From: Acidobacteriota bacterium
GTDB taxonomy: Bacteria; Acidobacteriota; UBA4820; DSQY01
DNA length: 9,649 nucleotides
Direction of reading: 5' to 3'
Assembly (NCBI GenBank): GCA_021814355.1
Contig: JAKAIJ010000086.1
Coordinates: 1-9,649, forward strand
Shown: positions 1 to 6,011 of the stretch, piece by piece
Numbering within the stretch: position 1 is the stretch's first letter
Layout: each line of letters opens with the position of its first letter
Program-made: the position numbers and the translations under genes
Notes under the pieces: generated by a model
The model's input: only the letters and a program-made list of their open reading frames with translations
Told to the model about the DNA's origin: nothing
The model's database searches: none

Positions 1-1
1 T

Positions 2-658
2 TCCGTCACTGTGACCGACGGGGCCTCCTGCACGGCGACATCACCCGAGAGGACTATCACGGTAACGCCACCCCCGGATGCGACGGTTTCCGGATCGCGT
101 TTCAACCGCTGCCCAGCCTCAACGGCCCCTCTGACAGCAGGTCCTGCGGGAATGACCTACCAGTGGTATTTCGGCGCCAGGCCGATTGCTGGGGCAACTG
201 GTCGAACCTACGATGCTTCCCTCTCGGGGAGTTACAACGTGACCGTGACCAACGACGCCGGGTGCTCCGCGGTCTCGGCACCCCTCGCCGTGTCCGTCTT
301 TGCCTGTTCAACGACGGAGGTGTCACCAGCCCTCGCGGTCTTCCCGGCCCGCCTCGCCAAGGACGCGGCATCCCCGACGGGATACTACCTCTACTTCCAG
401 AAGGTGCTCCGCCCATTGGGGTACAACCTCTACGAAGGGACCGTGGGGGCCTGGTACAGCCACGGGAGTAGTCCGGAAAGGTTTTGCGGGCTGGCGGCCA
501 CGGATCTCGGGACGGGAGAAATGCGGGTGCCGATCCTGCCCTCGTCTGGAAACCACTACTATTTGGTCACGACCTTCCAGAAGGCGGAGGAGGGGCCGAG
601 CGGGTACGACTCGCGCAGCCAGGAGATCCCCCCCAGCCAGAGCACCTGCGCGCCGTAG
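2..658 (+). CDS. Secreted/surface protein with Ig-like repeat and C-terminal FN3-like module (3' part only)
   Basis: The reading frame is open at the left edge (first whole codon at 2) and ends with TAG at 656-658, so only the last 218 residues are present and the start and any signal peptide lie outside. The first ~100 residues form a beta-rich Ig-like repeat of the kind found in bacterial adhesins and PKD-type proteins: a YQWYF core, then IAGATG, then SGSYNVTVTNDAGC. A fragment of a preceding repeat (SVTVTDGASC) begins the window, so the full protein probably carries several. The last ~115 residues are a different module with LGYNLYEGTVGAWYS, CGL, NHYYLVTTF and EGPSGYDS. It resembles the FN3-like tail common on secreted proteins of Acidobacteriota-like genomes; I recall this from family patterns and did not search. 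Several Cys residues fit disulfides outside the cytoplasm. No catalytic motif is visible, so its exact role (adhesin, sheath or enzyme appendage) is unknown. Confidence 0.8.
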   Translation, partial: SVTVTDGASCTATSPERTITVTPPPDATVSGSRFNRCPASTAPLTAGPAGMTYQWYFGARPIAGATGRTYDASLSGSYNVTVTNDAGCSAVSAPLAVSVFACSTTEVSPALAVFPARLAKDAASPTGYYLYFQKVLRPLGYNLYEGTVGAWYSHGSSPERFCGLAATDLGTGEMRVPILPSSGNHYYLVTTFQKAEEGPSGYDSRSQEIPPSQSTCAP

Positions 659-772
659 CTATCCATGGCAACTCTGAAACATGTGTAGTCAAGCACGGAT
701 CGGACCACTGAAAATGAGGGGTGGCGAAGCTACGGCGGATTCGGGAGGAAACAACCCGTGGGACCGCTGTTT

Positions 773-817
773 GTTGTGCGGATTTTGCCCTTGCGCGCTT
801 ACGCTTCGCGACCGTAA
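773..817. repeat. Dispersed repeat fragment, copy A (18-mer plus TTACG...CGTAA hairpin)
   Basis: The intergenic gap 659-875 holds no gene. At 773-790 it contains an 18-mer that recurs at 5079-5096 with one mismatch (GTTGTGnGGATTTTGCCC). Nine bases further on (799-817) lies a 5-bp inverted repeat TTACG/CGTAA whose loop starts CTTCGC and which is followed closely by GGCC; the same arrangement recurs at 5036-5064. Both copies sit about 80-100 bases beyond the stop of a minus-strand gene (recJ here). The order of the two parts differs between copies, so this is a mosaic repeat rather than a simple duplication. A weak transcription-terminating role for recJ is possible but there is no T tract after the hairpin. 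Confidence 0.5.
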
Positions 818-875
818 CGGCCTCGCGCCCGGTGCCACGCCGAAGCAATGTTCGTTAGCAACGTGGAAGACAAAC

Positions 876-2540
876 CTAGAGGATGTCGGTGACCTCGATG
901 TAGTAGGGGGCCCCTCCGCGGCGCAGCTCCGAGAGGATGCGGCCCACGACGAGCTTGCCGGGGCCGATGCTCTCCCCGTTCCATCCGGAGGCGACGCCGT
1001 CCCAGGCGAGCAGGCGGAGGGCGCGTCCTTCCGGGCCCTCCACGTCCCAGGCGAGGTGGCGCTCCTTCATCACCCGCCTTTGCCGTACCTTGAGGTCCGC
1101 CAGGCCGAACTGGGGCTCCGTTACGCCGGGGCCTAGGGGATCGAGGAAGTTCAGGGCCCGCCACGCGTCGTCGAGCCGGGAGACGGGGAGCGGGAAGTAG
1201 GCCCGAAGCCGGGCGGGGGCGCCCGCGGCGGACGCCGCGCTTTGGAGGCGGGACTCGAGGGCGGAGAGCCGGCCGGCCCTCACGGTGAACCCGGCGGCCC
1301 CCTGGTGGCCGCCGAAGCGCTCCAGCAGATCGGACGCGGCCCGGAGCCGCTCGGTCACGTTGTCTCCGCCCCAGCCGCGCCCGGACCCCGTGGCGAAATC
1401 CCCCTCCACGGCGGCCACGAAGGCGCTCTTGCGAGCGCGCTCGGCGAGGCGGGACGCGACGGGGCCCACCACCCCCCTGTGCCAGCCGGAGGAGGCGGCG
1501 AAGGCCACCGGGAGTCCCTCCTGCCCGGACAGGGCGCGGCTGGCCCCCTCCAGAGCCTCCGCCTGGAGGACCTTGCGGGTCTCGTTGAGCGCCTCCAGGC
1601 GCCCCACCATGCGGGCCGCGGCGGCGGGGTCGCGCTCCAGGAGGAGCTCCAGCACGAGCCGGGCGTCCTCGATGCGCCCCGCGGCGTTGAACCGCGGCGC
1701 CAGGTAGAACCCCACGTGGCGGCTTCCCACACCCCCCTCCGTGGGACAGCGCGAGAGCAAGAGGGCGAGGCCGGGGTTGGGGGTCTCCTCCAGCGCCCGG
1801 AACCCCGCCTTGCAGAGCCTGCGGTTGAGCCCGGACTGGGGCACCACGTCGGCCACCGTGGCGATGGCGAGCAGCCGCAGGAAGGGCTCCGGCGGGAGAG
1901 CCCTGCCCAGCACCTCGGACACGGCCCTCACCAGCAGGTAGGCCACGCCGGCGCCGCAGAGGGAGCGCAGCTCGGGGTCCGCGCCGCCCAGGTGCGGGTT
2001 CACCAGGAGGCCCGGAGGCTGGCGGCCCGGGTCGGGCGCGTGGTGGTCCGCCACGATGAGGTCCACCCCCAGTGCGGCGAGGGCCTCTCCCACGTCCCGC
2101 GCGTTGGTGCCGCAGTCCACGGTCACTACCAGGGTCGCCCCCTCGTCCCGCACCGCGCGGAGGCTCGCTTCCGACAGGCCGTAGCCCCCCTCGAACCGCG
2201 AGGGGATGAAGGCCGAGACCTTCCCCCCCAGGGCCCTCAGCCCGCCCGCGAGGACCGCGGCCCCCATGAGGCCGTCCACGTCGTAGTCCCCGTGGACCAG
2301 GATCCGCTCGGATCCGGCGAGGGCCCGCACGAGGCGCTCCGCGGCGGGCGCCAGGGCCGGAAAGGCCGGCGGACCGGGGAACTCGGGGGGGCCCGAAGCC
2401 AGGAAAACCTCGCGGCGGGAGGGCTCGGGGACGAAGGCGCAGAGCAGCTCCGCGGCCAACGGGGGGAGCGGGCCTTGCGCCGCGAGCGCGGCGACGTCGT
2501 CGGCGCTGGGCTCGGCCCGCCGCCAGGGGGGCGGGGTCAA
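876..2540 (-). CDS. recJ: RecJ single-stranded-DNA-specific 5'-3' exonuclease
   Basis: This 554-residue protein is close to the usual RecJ length (550-600) and appears complete. RecJ degrades single-stranded DNA 5' to 3' in recombinational repair (RecFOR route), mismatch repair and base-excision repair, in the cytoplasm with Mn2+/Mg2+. DHH-family metal motifs are in order: HGDYDVDG at 83-90, VDCGTN at 141-146, ADHH at 164-167 and TVADVVP at 228-234. The core then has PRFNAAGR at 282-289. The DHHA1 nucleic-acid-binding part follows, with GWHRGVVG at 352-359, GSGRG at 385-389 and FGGHQGAAGFT at 409-419. The C-terminal ~100 residues match the RecJ OB-fold position. The start is TTG at 2540-2538. 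It overlaps the TGA of the upstream HD gene as TTGA, which implies translational coupling in one operon. No strong terminator follows; a small CGTT/AACG inverted repeat lies just past the stop. Confidence 0.95.
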   Translation of the reverse strand: MTPPPWRRAEPSADDVAALAAQGPLPPLAAELLCAFVPEPSRREVFLASGPPEFPGPPAFPALAPAAERLVRALAGSERILVHGDYDVDGLMGAAVLAGGLRALGGKVSAFIPSRFEGGYGLSEASLRAVRDEGATLVVTVDCGTNARDVGEALAALGVDLIVADHHAPDPGRQPPGLLVNPHLGGADPELRSLCGAGVAYLLVRAVSEVLGRALPPEPFLRLLAIATVADVVPQSGLNRRLCKAGFRALEETPNPGLALLLSRCPTEGGVGSRHVGFYLAPRFNAAGRIEDARLVLELLLERDPAAAARMVGRLEALNETRKVLQAEALEGASRALSGQEGLPVAFAASSGWHRGVVGPVASRLAERARKSAFVAAVEGDFATGSGRGWGGDNVTERLRAASDLLERFGGHQGAAGFTVRAGRLSALESRLQSAASAAGAPARLRAYFPLPVSRLDDAWRALNFLDPLGPGVTEPQFGLADLKVRQRRVMKERHLAWDVEGPEGRALRLLAWDGVASGWNGESIGPGKLVVGRILSELRRGGAPYYIEVTDIL

Positions 2541-3214
2541 CCGCGCTTCCCCGGCGCGCCGCCCAGACGCCGTATGGCGGCCACCAGCTCCCGGAGCTCC
2601 CCGGCCAGGAACGCGGGACCGCGCTCCGTGAAGATCCTCGCCAGCTCGCCGTAGTACCAGAGGATCTCCTCTTTCCCGGCGTTGAACCGCGACCAGAAGG
2701 CCTGGCCCTCCCGGGCGCAGCCGGCGACGATGGCGCGCGCGTTGTGGACCTTGTCCGCGGCGCTGACCAGCCGCGCCCCGTCGGAGGCGTCGGGCAGGTG
2801 GGCCAGGTACGCCTCCTTCCGCTGGCGCCAGGGCGGCTTAGCAGGCTGCTGAAAAACTCCCGTAGGCCGCGAGTTGCTCAGCCGCCTGCTAGGGCTCTCC
2901 CAGGCGTCGGTGCAGGCGGCGACGATCTCGGCCACCCCCGTGCCGAACCGAGTCTGGATCTCCCAGAGGACGGCTCGCCCGCCCTGGTCCTCCACCGCGT
3001 CGTGCAGGAGCGCCGCGATGGCCTGCTCCTCGTCCCCGCCCTGCTCGAGGACGAGGGCGGCGACCGCCAGGAGGTGGGAGACGTAGGGAACCCCCGAGCC
3101 CTTGCGGACCTGGCCCGCGTGGAGCCGGGTGGCGTAGACCAGCGCCTCTTCGAACCGCGCGGAGAGCGCCGCGGTAGCCGCCGGGTGGTGCACGTTCACG
3201 TCCTTTCCGCCCAC
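2537..3214 (-). CDS. HD-domain phosphohydrolase, RelA/SpoT-type, carrying a 17-residue repeat insertion
   Basis: A 225-residue HD-superfamily metal-dependent phosphohydrolase of the SpoT/Mesh1-like type (HD_4). Proteins of this family hydrolyse (p)ppGpp or related nucleotides in the cytoplasm; the true substrate here is not determined. Metal-site residues are visible: H47 in GVPYVSHL, H71-D72 in LLHDAVED, and D154 in SAADKVHN. The synthetase domain of full RelA/SpoT is absent. The start is GTG at 3214-3212, preceded by GGGAGG with a 4-base gap to the codon. Residues 109-125 (SRRLSNSRPTGVFQQPA) are encoded by a palindromic repeat. Removing them restores the family-like stretch WESP-KPPWRQRKEAYLAHL. 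The frame stays open throughout, so the gene is probably functional with an enlarged loop. Its stop overlaps the recJ start. The hairpin at 3253-3273 separates it from the upstream tRNA gene, so its promoter is either there or read-through from the tRNA. Confidence 0.85.
   Translation of the reverse strand: MGGKDVNVHHPAATAALSARFEEALVYATRLHAGQVRKGSGVPYVSHLLAVAALVLEQGGDEEQAIAALLHDAVEDQGGRAVLWEIQTRFGTGVAEIVAACTDAWESPSRRLSNSRPTGVFQQPAKPPWRQRKEAYLAHLPDASDGARLVSAADKVHNARAIVAGCAREGQAFWSRFNAGKEEILWYYGELARIFTERGPAFLAGELRELVAAIRRLGGAPGKRG
2839..2891. repeat. Palindromic repeat element, copy 1, inserted in frame in the HD gene
   Basis: Two 21-base arms (2839-2859 and 2871-2891) match as an inverted repeat at 18 of 21 positions around an 11-base centre. 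The outer ends are TAGCAGG and CCTGCTA, and the left arm continues CTGCTGAAAAACTC. A second copy with the same arms lies at 9087-9138. TA is present at both borders (2839-2840 and 2890-2891). A 49-bp core plus a duplicated TA adds exactly 51 bases (17 codons), which explains why the HD frame survived. The size, palindromy and lack of a gene fit a miniature, non-autonomous mobile element or REP-like repeat moved by a transposase elsewhere in the genome. Confidence 0.8.
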
Positions 3215-3252
3215 GAGACCTCCCGGCCGGCCGAGGGCGGCCGGAAACGCGA

Positions 3253-3273
3253 AGGCCGCCCCCGGGGCGGCCT
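3253..3273 (-). terminator. Perfect 10-bp GC hairpin after tRNA-Ala, likely terminator
   Basis: AGGCCGCCCC at 3253-3262 and GGGGCGGCCT at 3264-3273 form a perfect inverted repeat. On the minus strand it lies 20 bases beyond the tRNA 3' end and is followed by TTCGCGTTT, a broken T tract. That placement suits a terminator for the tRNA transcript that also separates it from the HD gene. The opposite orientation is also conceivable, because TCCTTTT follows on the plus strand, but no plus-strand gene ends nearby. Confidence 0.6.
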
Positions 3274-3292
3274 GTCCTTTTCAACAGTTAGT

Positions 3293-3368
3293 TGGTGGAG
3301 CTAGGGGGGATCGAACCCCCGACCTCTTGAATGCCATTCAAGCGCGCTCCCAGCTGCGCCATAGCCCC
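3293..3368 (-). tRNA. tRNA-Ala (anticodon GGC)
   Basis: The reverse complement folds as a full 76-nt cloverleaf. The acceptor stem is GGGGCTA/TAGCTCC with one G-T pair. The D stem is GCGC/GCGC and the anticodon stem is CTTGA/TCAAG around the loop ATGGCAT, giving anticodon GGC for alanine GCC/GCU codons. A 5-base variable region (AGGTC) precedes the T stem GGGGG/CCCCC with loop TTCGATC. Position 73 is A and the terminal CCA is encoded (3293-3295). A consensus promoter precedes it and a hairpin follows, so it is probably its own transcription unit. Confidence 0.97.
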
Positions 3369-3380
3369 ACCAGACGGCGA

Positions 3381-3409
3381 ATTATAGGGAAAGCGGACCC
3401 CCGGGTCAA
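3381..3409 (-). promoter_or_regulatory. Sigma-70 promoter of tRNA-Ala
   Basis: On the minus strand TTGACC (3409-3404) and TATAAT (3386-3381) are separated by exactly 17 bases, five of six and six of six matches to the housekeeping consensus. The predicted start is a few bases before the mature tRNA 5' end at 3368, leaving only a very short leader. Confidence 0.85.
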
Positions 3410-3829
3410 GGGGCCTCCCTACCCCGAATCCCACGATGGGCGATACCAAGCTGCGATCTATACGTCTATCGTGCACGATTCGCCTTCCGGCGCGTAGCGA
3501 GGAAGGCGGCGTCCCGCGCGGATTGGGCCAGATCCGAGGAAAGCGAGCGGGCCGCGCCGAGTCGTACTGGGATGTACCTCGCAGGCGCTGGCCCGCGAAG
3601 CTTGACGAAGGAGATGGTCCGAGACTCGCGGCGCGCTGGGTAGGTGGGGGGGGGGCGGCAGAAATCTAGGAAGGCTGGAGCGCCCGAAGGGCCGGGGCTC
3701 GCGGGGCCGGCGCGCAAGAGGATGGCCCGCAACGGCCTTTCCGAAACCATCCTCTGGAGAGACGGCCGCGAGGCCCGGAAGGTGCGAAGCATCCTCCAGC
3801 CTCAGCACCTAAATCTCTTCATCGCGGAA
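3410..3829. other. Gene-free interval rich in inverted repeats; candidate structured RNA
   Basis: No reading frame here is convincing: the open frames on either strand have no recognisable motif and overlap one another. The interval instead holds an unusual density of complementary segments. ATCGTGCACGAT at 3468-3479 is a perfect 12-bp palindrome. 3481-3488 pairs with 3501-3508 (8 bp). 3519-3523 pairs with 3532-3536 (5 bp). A long bulged hairpin covers 3547-3596. A 131-nt domain is closed by AGGCTGGAG (3672-3680) with CTCCAGCCT (3794-3802) and contains AGAGGATGG (3717-3725) with CCATCCTCT (3747-3755), plus a GGCC-GCGA-GGCC hairpin (3764-3775). A run of ten G lies at 3646-3655. It could be an independent ncRNA on either strand, a long structured 3' end of the corA mRNA, or several decayed palindromic repeats. 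I do not recognise a known RNA family. Confidence 0.4.
3547..3596. repeat. Long bulged hairpin (19 base pairs in 50 nt)
   Basis: Pairing runs GCGGGCC (3547-3553) with GGCCCGC (3590-3596), then GCGCC (3554-3558) with GGCGC (3584-3588) after a one-base bulge, then GAG (3559-3561) with CTC (3578-3580), then GTAC (3564-3567) with GTAC (3574-3577). The loop is six bases. The mixture of helices with small asymmetric bulges looks more like a folded RNA than a simple terminator, and no T tract follows in either direction. Confidence 0.65.
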
Positions 3830-4957
3830 TCAGGGCTCGCCTTCGGACCGCCGCCGCGACCCGTTGGTAAGCCATCCCTTGCGCCAGAAATAGAGCAGCA
3901 TCCCCAGCGAGGAGAGCGCCATGAGCCCGAGCGCGAAGGGGTATCCGTAGCGCCAGGCGAGCTCGGGCATGTTCCAGGGCGACTTGTCGGTCTGGAAGTT
4001 CATCCCGTAGAGGCTCGCCAGGAAGCTCAGGGGCATGAAGATGGTGGCGATAATGGTGAGGACCTTCATGACTTCGTTCATCCGGTTGCTCACGCTCGAA
4101 AGGTAGACATCCATGAGCCCGGAGCCGATTTCGCGGTATGTCTCGAGCAGGTCCATGATCTGGATGGTGTGGTCGTAGCAGTCCCGCAGGTAGACCCGGG
4201 TCTCGGGGCGGACGAGGGGGGAGGGGTCGCGGAAGAGGACCGCGAGAGCCTCCCGCTGGGGCCAGATGGCCCGGCGCAGCATGAGCAGGTCGTGCTTGCA
4301 AGCCTGGATCCGGGAGACGGTGGCGGGCGAGGGCCGCCCCACCACCAACTCCTCAAGCTCCTCCAGCTGCTCCCCCAGGCGCTCGAGCACGGGGAAGAAG
4401 CCGTCCACCGCCGCGTCCAGCAGGGCGTAGGCCAGATAGTCGGCTTCCTCAAACCGGATGCGGCCCCGCCTCGCGCGGATGCGCTCCCGGACGGGGGCGA
4501 ACACCTCGGGCGGACGCTCTTCGAAGCTGACGACGAAGCCCCCGCCGAGGAAGAGGGCCACCTGTTCGGTGTCCGTCTCCTCCCGCCGGGAAGGCACCCG
4601 CGTCACGATGAAGAGGGTCTCGCCGTACTGCTCGACCTTGGGACGCTGGTGGACGTTGACCACGTCCTCGAGGGCCAGCTTGTGGAGGCCGAAGAGCTCG
4701 CCCAGGGCCGCGATGGCGGCGCCGTCCCCCAGCCCCTGCACGTGGACCCAGGTGACGGGGCGCTTCCCCACCAGCCCCCTCAGCGTGGAGAGGTCCGCCA
4801 CCTCGCGCTCCTCGAAGTCGTCGGCGCCGTACGAGAGGACCCGGACGACCGGCTTGGAGGCCTCCGGATCGGGGGCGAGCGTCCCGGGCGAGGCCCCGGG
4901 GGCCGTCTGCCTCCGGATCCAGCGCCGACGGCGCCTCCTGCGGCTATTCTTCGACAT
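3830..4957 (-). CDS. corA: CorA-type magnesium/cobalt transporter
   Basis: A 375-residue member of the CorA (MIT) family, the pentameric inner-membrane channel for Mg2+ (and Co2+/Ni2+). The N-terminal ~290 residues form the cytoplasmic funnel domain, ending in the long stalk helix. TM1 is about residues 299-317 and is followed by YGMNF at 317-321, the GMN selectivity signature at the pore mouth. TM2 is about 338-358 and ends in the typical YFWRKGWL at 356-363 with a basic tail. The length suits the family, though the first ~35 residues are an extension rich in arginine (R6-R12) with a Pro/Ala linker not needed for the fold. The ATG at 4957-4955 has GGAGG four bases upstream and an extended -10 promoter. 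It appears to be a single-gene unit. No M-box Mg2+ riboswitch was seen in the very short leader. Confidence 0.95.
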   Translation of the reverse strand: MSKNSRRRRRRRWIRRQTAPGASPGTLAPDPEASKPVVRVLSYGADDFEEREVADLSTLRGLVGKRPVTWVHVQGLGDGAAIAALGELFGLHKLALEDVVNVHQRPKVEQYGETLFIVTRVPSRREETDTEQVALFLGGGFVVSFEERPPEVFAPVRERIRARRGRIRFEEADYLAYALLDAAVDGFFPVLERLGEQLEELEELVVGRPSPATVSRIQACKHDLLMLRRAIWPQREALAVLFRDPSPLVRPETRVYLRDCYDHTIQIMDLLETYREIGSGLMDVYLSSVSNRMNEVMKVLTIIATIFMPLSFLASLYGMNFQTDKSPWNMPELAWRYGYPFALGLMALSSLGMLLYFWRKGWLTNGSRRRSEGEP

Positions 4958-4977
4958 GGGTCCTCCCCGGCGGGCCG

Positions 4978-4986
4978 ATTATATCA
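4978..4986 (-). promoter_or_regulatory. Extended -10 promoter of corA
   Basis: The minus strand reads TGATATAAT, a perfect TATAAT with the TGn extension, 20 bases upstream of the corA ATG. No good -35 box stands 17 bases upstream, as is usual for extended -10 promoters. The transcript start would fall near 4971, giving a leader of about a dozen bases that contains only the ribosome-binding site. An imperfect dyad, GAGATGGG (4995-5002) with CCCgCATCTC (5009-5018), covers the -35 position and could be an operator; this is inference. Confidence 0.65.
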
Positions 4987-5035
4987 GATATGAGGAGATG
5001 GGTTTTGTCCCGCATCTCAAAAAGACCCCTGGGAA

Positions 5036-5103
5036 TTACGCTTCGCCCGAAAAGACGTAAGGCCCTCTTTTCAAATGAGTTGTGAGGATTTTGCCCCAAA
5101 ATC
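5036..5103. repeat. Dispersed repeat fragment, copy B, downstream of the methyltransferase gene
   Basis: This stretch contains TTACG/CGTAA arms (5036-5040, 5056-5060) with the loop starting CTTCGC and GGCC following. It then has the 18-mer at 5079-5096 shared with 773-790. GATTTTG (5087-5093) and CAAAATC (5097-5103) form a perfect 7-bp hairpin with a three-base loop in this copy only. The surrounding gap (4984-5177) is visibly richer in A and T than the neighbouring genes. On the minus strand the TTACG hairpin is followed about 13 bases later by TCTTTTTG, so it may also act as a terminator for the methyltransferase transcript. Confidence 0.5.
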
Positions 5104-5177
5104 TGGCGCGGACGAAGCACGACGACAGCGCCGAAGAAACGGAATTTTCTCCTGTAGATTCGGAGGCTGCGGAAACC

Positions 5178-5918
5178 TCAGGCGACGCCCTTGACGGCCT
5201 TCACCAGCAGAAGCTCGCCGAAGAGCACCGGCACCGAAAAGAGCTGCCCGAGGACCTCCCGGTTCTGGCGCCGCACGGCGGGGTCCCTCTCCTCGCGCCA
5301 GAAAACGAGCCGGGTGACGAGGTAAGCCAGGGGCACCCAGGGGAGGTAGAACCAGGCCGCCGCCTTGGTGATGTTGGCCCGTACCGCGGTCACCCGGAAC
5401 CCGCGGGTGTGCAGACGGTACCGCAGCTCGGGGAAGGTGACCAGGGCGATGTGGTGGAGCGGGTGGGGGGCGCGCTCGTCGAGGGGCGTCTTGCCCTTGT
5501 TGTGGAACCCCGTCAAGAAAAAGCGCCACCGGGAGCGCAGGGCGCTCGCGTTGGGCGTGCAGAGGATGAACGCGCCGCCGGGCCGCAGGACCCGCGCGCA
5601 CTCCGCGATGAAGTCGAAGGGGCGGGTCAGGTGCTCGATGCCGTCCACGCAGACCACCGCGTCGAAGAAGCCGTCCTCGTAGGGCAGCGGCCGGTCCATG
5701 TCGGCCAGGCGGAACCGCTCGAGGTTGACCTTGGCGACGGGCTCGAGGTCGGCGGAGTGGACCTCGTAGCCGCGCTCCAGCAGCCGCCGGGTCAGAGCCC
5801 CCTCGCCGCAGGGGATGTCCAGGACCCGGCGCACGCCGGGTTCTTCCGCCAGGAGGGCTTCGGCGACCGCGTTGGCGTTCCTCGAGGTGTTGGCGAAGAG
5901 ATCGCCCTCCGCGGGCAT
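5178..5918 (-). CDS. Class I SAM-dependent methyltransferase
   Basis: A 246-residue Rossmann-fold methyltransferase. Motif I is VLDIPCGEGALTRRL, with the acidic end of strand 2 in VHSADLEP. The post-I and motif II region is PLPYEDGFFDAVVCVDGIEHL, followed by ECARVLRPGGAFILCTPN. This is the usual Methyltransf_11 order. The later part is more hydrophobic (FYLPWVPLAYLVTRLVF and PVLFGELLLVKAV), suggesting membrane contact or a lipid-linked substrate. ATG at 5918-5916 is chosen because AGGAGG lies seven bases upstream; an in-frame TTG 18 codons earlier has no such site. The gene follows the ferritin-like gene by 93 bases on the same strand. The fold is clear but the substrate is not. It resembles methyltransferases of envelope polysaccharide or lipid loci more than UbiE/UbiG, and a glycosyltransferase lies nearby but on the other strand. 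Confidence 0.85.
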   Translation of the reverse strand: MPAEGDLFANTSRNANAVAEALLAEEPGVRRVLDIPCGEGALTRRLLERGYEVHSADLEPVAKVNLERFRLADMDRPLPYEDGFFDAVVCVDGIEHLTRPFDFIAECARVLRPGGAFILCTPNASALRSRWRFFLTGFHNKGKTPLDERAPHPLHHIALVTFPELRYRLHTRGFRVTAVRANITKAAAWFYLPWVPLAYLVTRLVFWREERDPAVRRQNREVLGQLFSVPVLFGELLLVKAVKGVA

Positions 5919-5925
5919 CCATTCC

Positions 5926-5931
5926 CCTCCT
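5926..5931 (-). promoter_or_regulatory. Ribosome-binding site that fixes the methyltransferase start
   Basis: AGGAGG on the minus strand sits seven bases before ATG at 5918-5916. Another ATG four bases upstream (5922-5920) is out of frame. This placement favours the 246-residue form over the longer TTG-initiated frame. Confidence 0.75.
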
Positions 5932-6011
5932 GCGGGCGCGGCCAGTGTAGGTGCGGGCTCGACGCCGGTCAAGCCGGACCGCCGGAGGACGACCGCTCTG
6001 AAGGGACCGGC

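Noticed and set aside
697..740. Sequence GGACCACTGAAAATGAGGGG resembling subterminal repeats of IS21-type insertion sequences
   Set aside because: Only one short resemblance from memory, no transposase or istB fragment nearby, and no second end.
1242..2654. 470-codon plus-strand open frame
   Set aside because: Antisense shadow of recJ and the end of the HD gene; rich in Gly, Ala, Glu and Arg with no motif.
2537..3214. HD gene as a pseudogene broken by the repeat insertion
   Set aside because: The inserted segment keeps the frame open, and the metal-ligand residues on both sides (H47, H71, D72, D154) remain.
3277..3290. TTTTCAACAGTTAG next to the tRNA 3' end, similar to the right arm of the palindromic element
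   Set aside because: Only ten bases match and the CCTGCTA end and second arm are missing, so it cannot be counted as a copy or as an attachment site.
3764..3795. GGCCCGGAAGG followed by GAAGCA, reminiscent of the SRP 4.5S RNA tip
   Set aside because: The SRP symmetric loop (GGUCAGG...AGCAGCC arrangement) is not preserved and the flanking helix does not pair as in SRP RNA.
3458..3808. Minus-strand open frame of 116 codons (and an overlapping one in another frame) in the tRNA-corA gap
   Set aside because: Pro/Arg/Ser-rich with no motif, a competing frame over the same bases, and the DNA is dominated by inverted repeats.
3644..4993. 449-codon plus-strand open frame
   Set aside because: Antisense shadow of corA; no recognisable domain and no ribosome-binding site seen.
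5919..5972. TTG-started 18-codon extension of the methyltransferase
   Set aside because: No ribosome-binding site before the TTG, whereas AGGAGG sits seven bases before the internal ATG at 5918.
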